Assembly (NCBI RefSeq): GCF_001913705.1
Contig: NZ_MKQD01000012.1
Span: forward strand, 1 to 62,784
Direction of reading: 5' to 3'
Length of the DNA stretch: 62,784 nt
Source: Thalassotalea sp. PP2-459
GTDB lineage: Bacteria; Pseudomonadota; Gammaproteobacteria; Enterobacterales; Alteromonadaceae
Below, one piece after another: positions 62,641 to 62,784 of the stretch; positions within the stretch are counted from its first letter, which is position 1; each line of letters begins with the position of its first letter. A program made the position numbers and the translations under genes. The notes beneath the pieces are model-generated. The model was given only the letters and a program-made list of their open reading frames with translations, searched no databases and had not been told where the DNA came from.

Positions 62641-62784
62641 TAATACCAATTCGCATAAATATTCGGTCATTCAGCGAGAAATAAAAGGGATAGAGGCAAG
62701 GCATTGATTGCAAAGAATGGTTATTCAGGAGAACGTGCTCCTGCGTTCTCTAATAAGCTACATCCTTGTAGCGTCCTTGTTAAA
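62641..62784 (-). repeat. Repeat element B, copy 2, truncated by the window end
   Basis: Starts at AATACCAATTCG (about 62642) and runs off the window. It is the reverse complement of 53228-53370 over its length, with the same central hairpin (GAGAACG / CGTTCTC) and ATTGCAAAGAATGG. About 140 bp are visible. Confidence 0.85.

Noticed and set aside
1-62784. CRISPR arrays, tRNA and rRNA genes, prophage genes
   Set aside because: No regularly spaced direct repeats, no cloverleaf or rRNA sequence, and no phage structural or integrase genes were seen on either strand.

Overview
The window reads as a chromosomal stretch of an AT-rich marine gammaproteobacterium, most likely Colwelliaceae (Thalassotalea/Colwellia) or a close Alteromonadales relative. 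This is inferred from the protein families present: an EfpL paralogue with the Arg33 loop, a PEP carboxylase of gamma type, an hdfR/maoP divergent pair, the marine GN-sortase/target pair, PEP-CTERM proteins, DUF3545, DUF3081 and the TIGR02450 family. No rRNA, tRNA or CRISPR was seen. Nearly all of the window is coding, with small operons and several convergent pairs separated by bidirectional hairpins.

Layout. 1-1500: two and a part integron gene cassettes on the minus strand, with two recognisable attC sites and no integrase. 1919-9867: housekeeping and metabolic genes (GNAT, FabH-like KASIII, dodecin, an acetyl-CoA hydrolase-GNAT fusion translationally coupled to an HDAC-family deacetylase, ribosome hibernation factor, DUF3545, HDOD, DUF808). 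10127-21878: the most distinctive region. Two unlinked operons each encode a secreted hydrolase (ExeM-type nuclease; M9 collagenase) ending in the same 60-residue dockerin-like module, followed within about 20 bp by a small secreted cohesin-like protein with a PEP-CTERM-like tail. Between them lie efpL, an M14 peptidase, a dihaem cytochrome-rhodanese fusion, an aldo/keto reductase, and a PEP-CTERM protein whose leader carries a c-di-GMP-I (GEMM) riboswitch.

22278-31010: ppc, a serine beta-lactamase-like hydrolase, a thioesterase, an RmlD-like reductase, hdfR/maoP, and an HD-GYP response regulator. 31015-35205: a giant hybrid sensor kinase with three periplasmic binding modules, 4 bp after the HD-GYP gene. 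35250-40255: an acrAB-type RND pump with its TetR gene last in the operon and a perfect palindromic operator upstream. 40464-44525: SatD/DUF3307, a metallophosphoesterase and a PadR/HAAS pair, both regulator genes having iterated candidate operators. 44785-52904: a PAS-PAS-PAS chemotaxis receptor, DMT exporter, S10 carboxypeptidase, small conserved genes, SDR/DCC pair and a Bax-like glucosaminidase. 53056-53637: two different repeat elements joined end to end. 53626-62523: AraC/AhpD-like pair, TonB receptor, GN-sortase with its LPQTA target, small membrane and zinc-ribbon proteins, a YjdM-type protein, and another copy of repeat B running off the window.

Functional themes: surface retention of secreted enzymes (cohesin/dockerin, PEP-CTERM, sortase), c-di-GMP signalling (riboswitch plus HD-GYP), protein acetylation (acetyl-CoA/GNAT/HDAC), and small inverted-repeat elements that sit at gene 3' ends and in two cases supply the stop codon. 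The best candidate for an undescribed system is the repeated hydrolase-dockerin plus cohesin-PEP-CTERM two-gene module.
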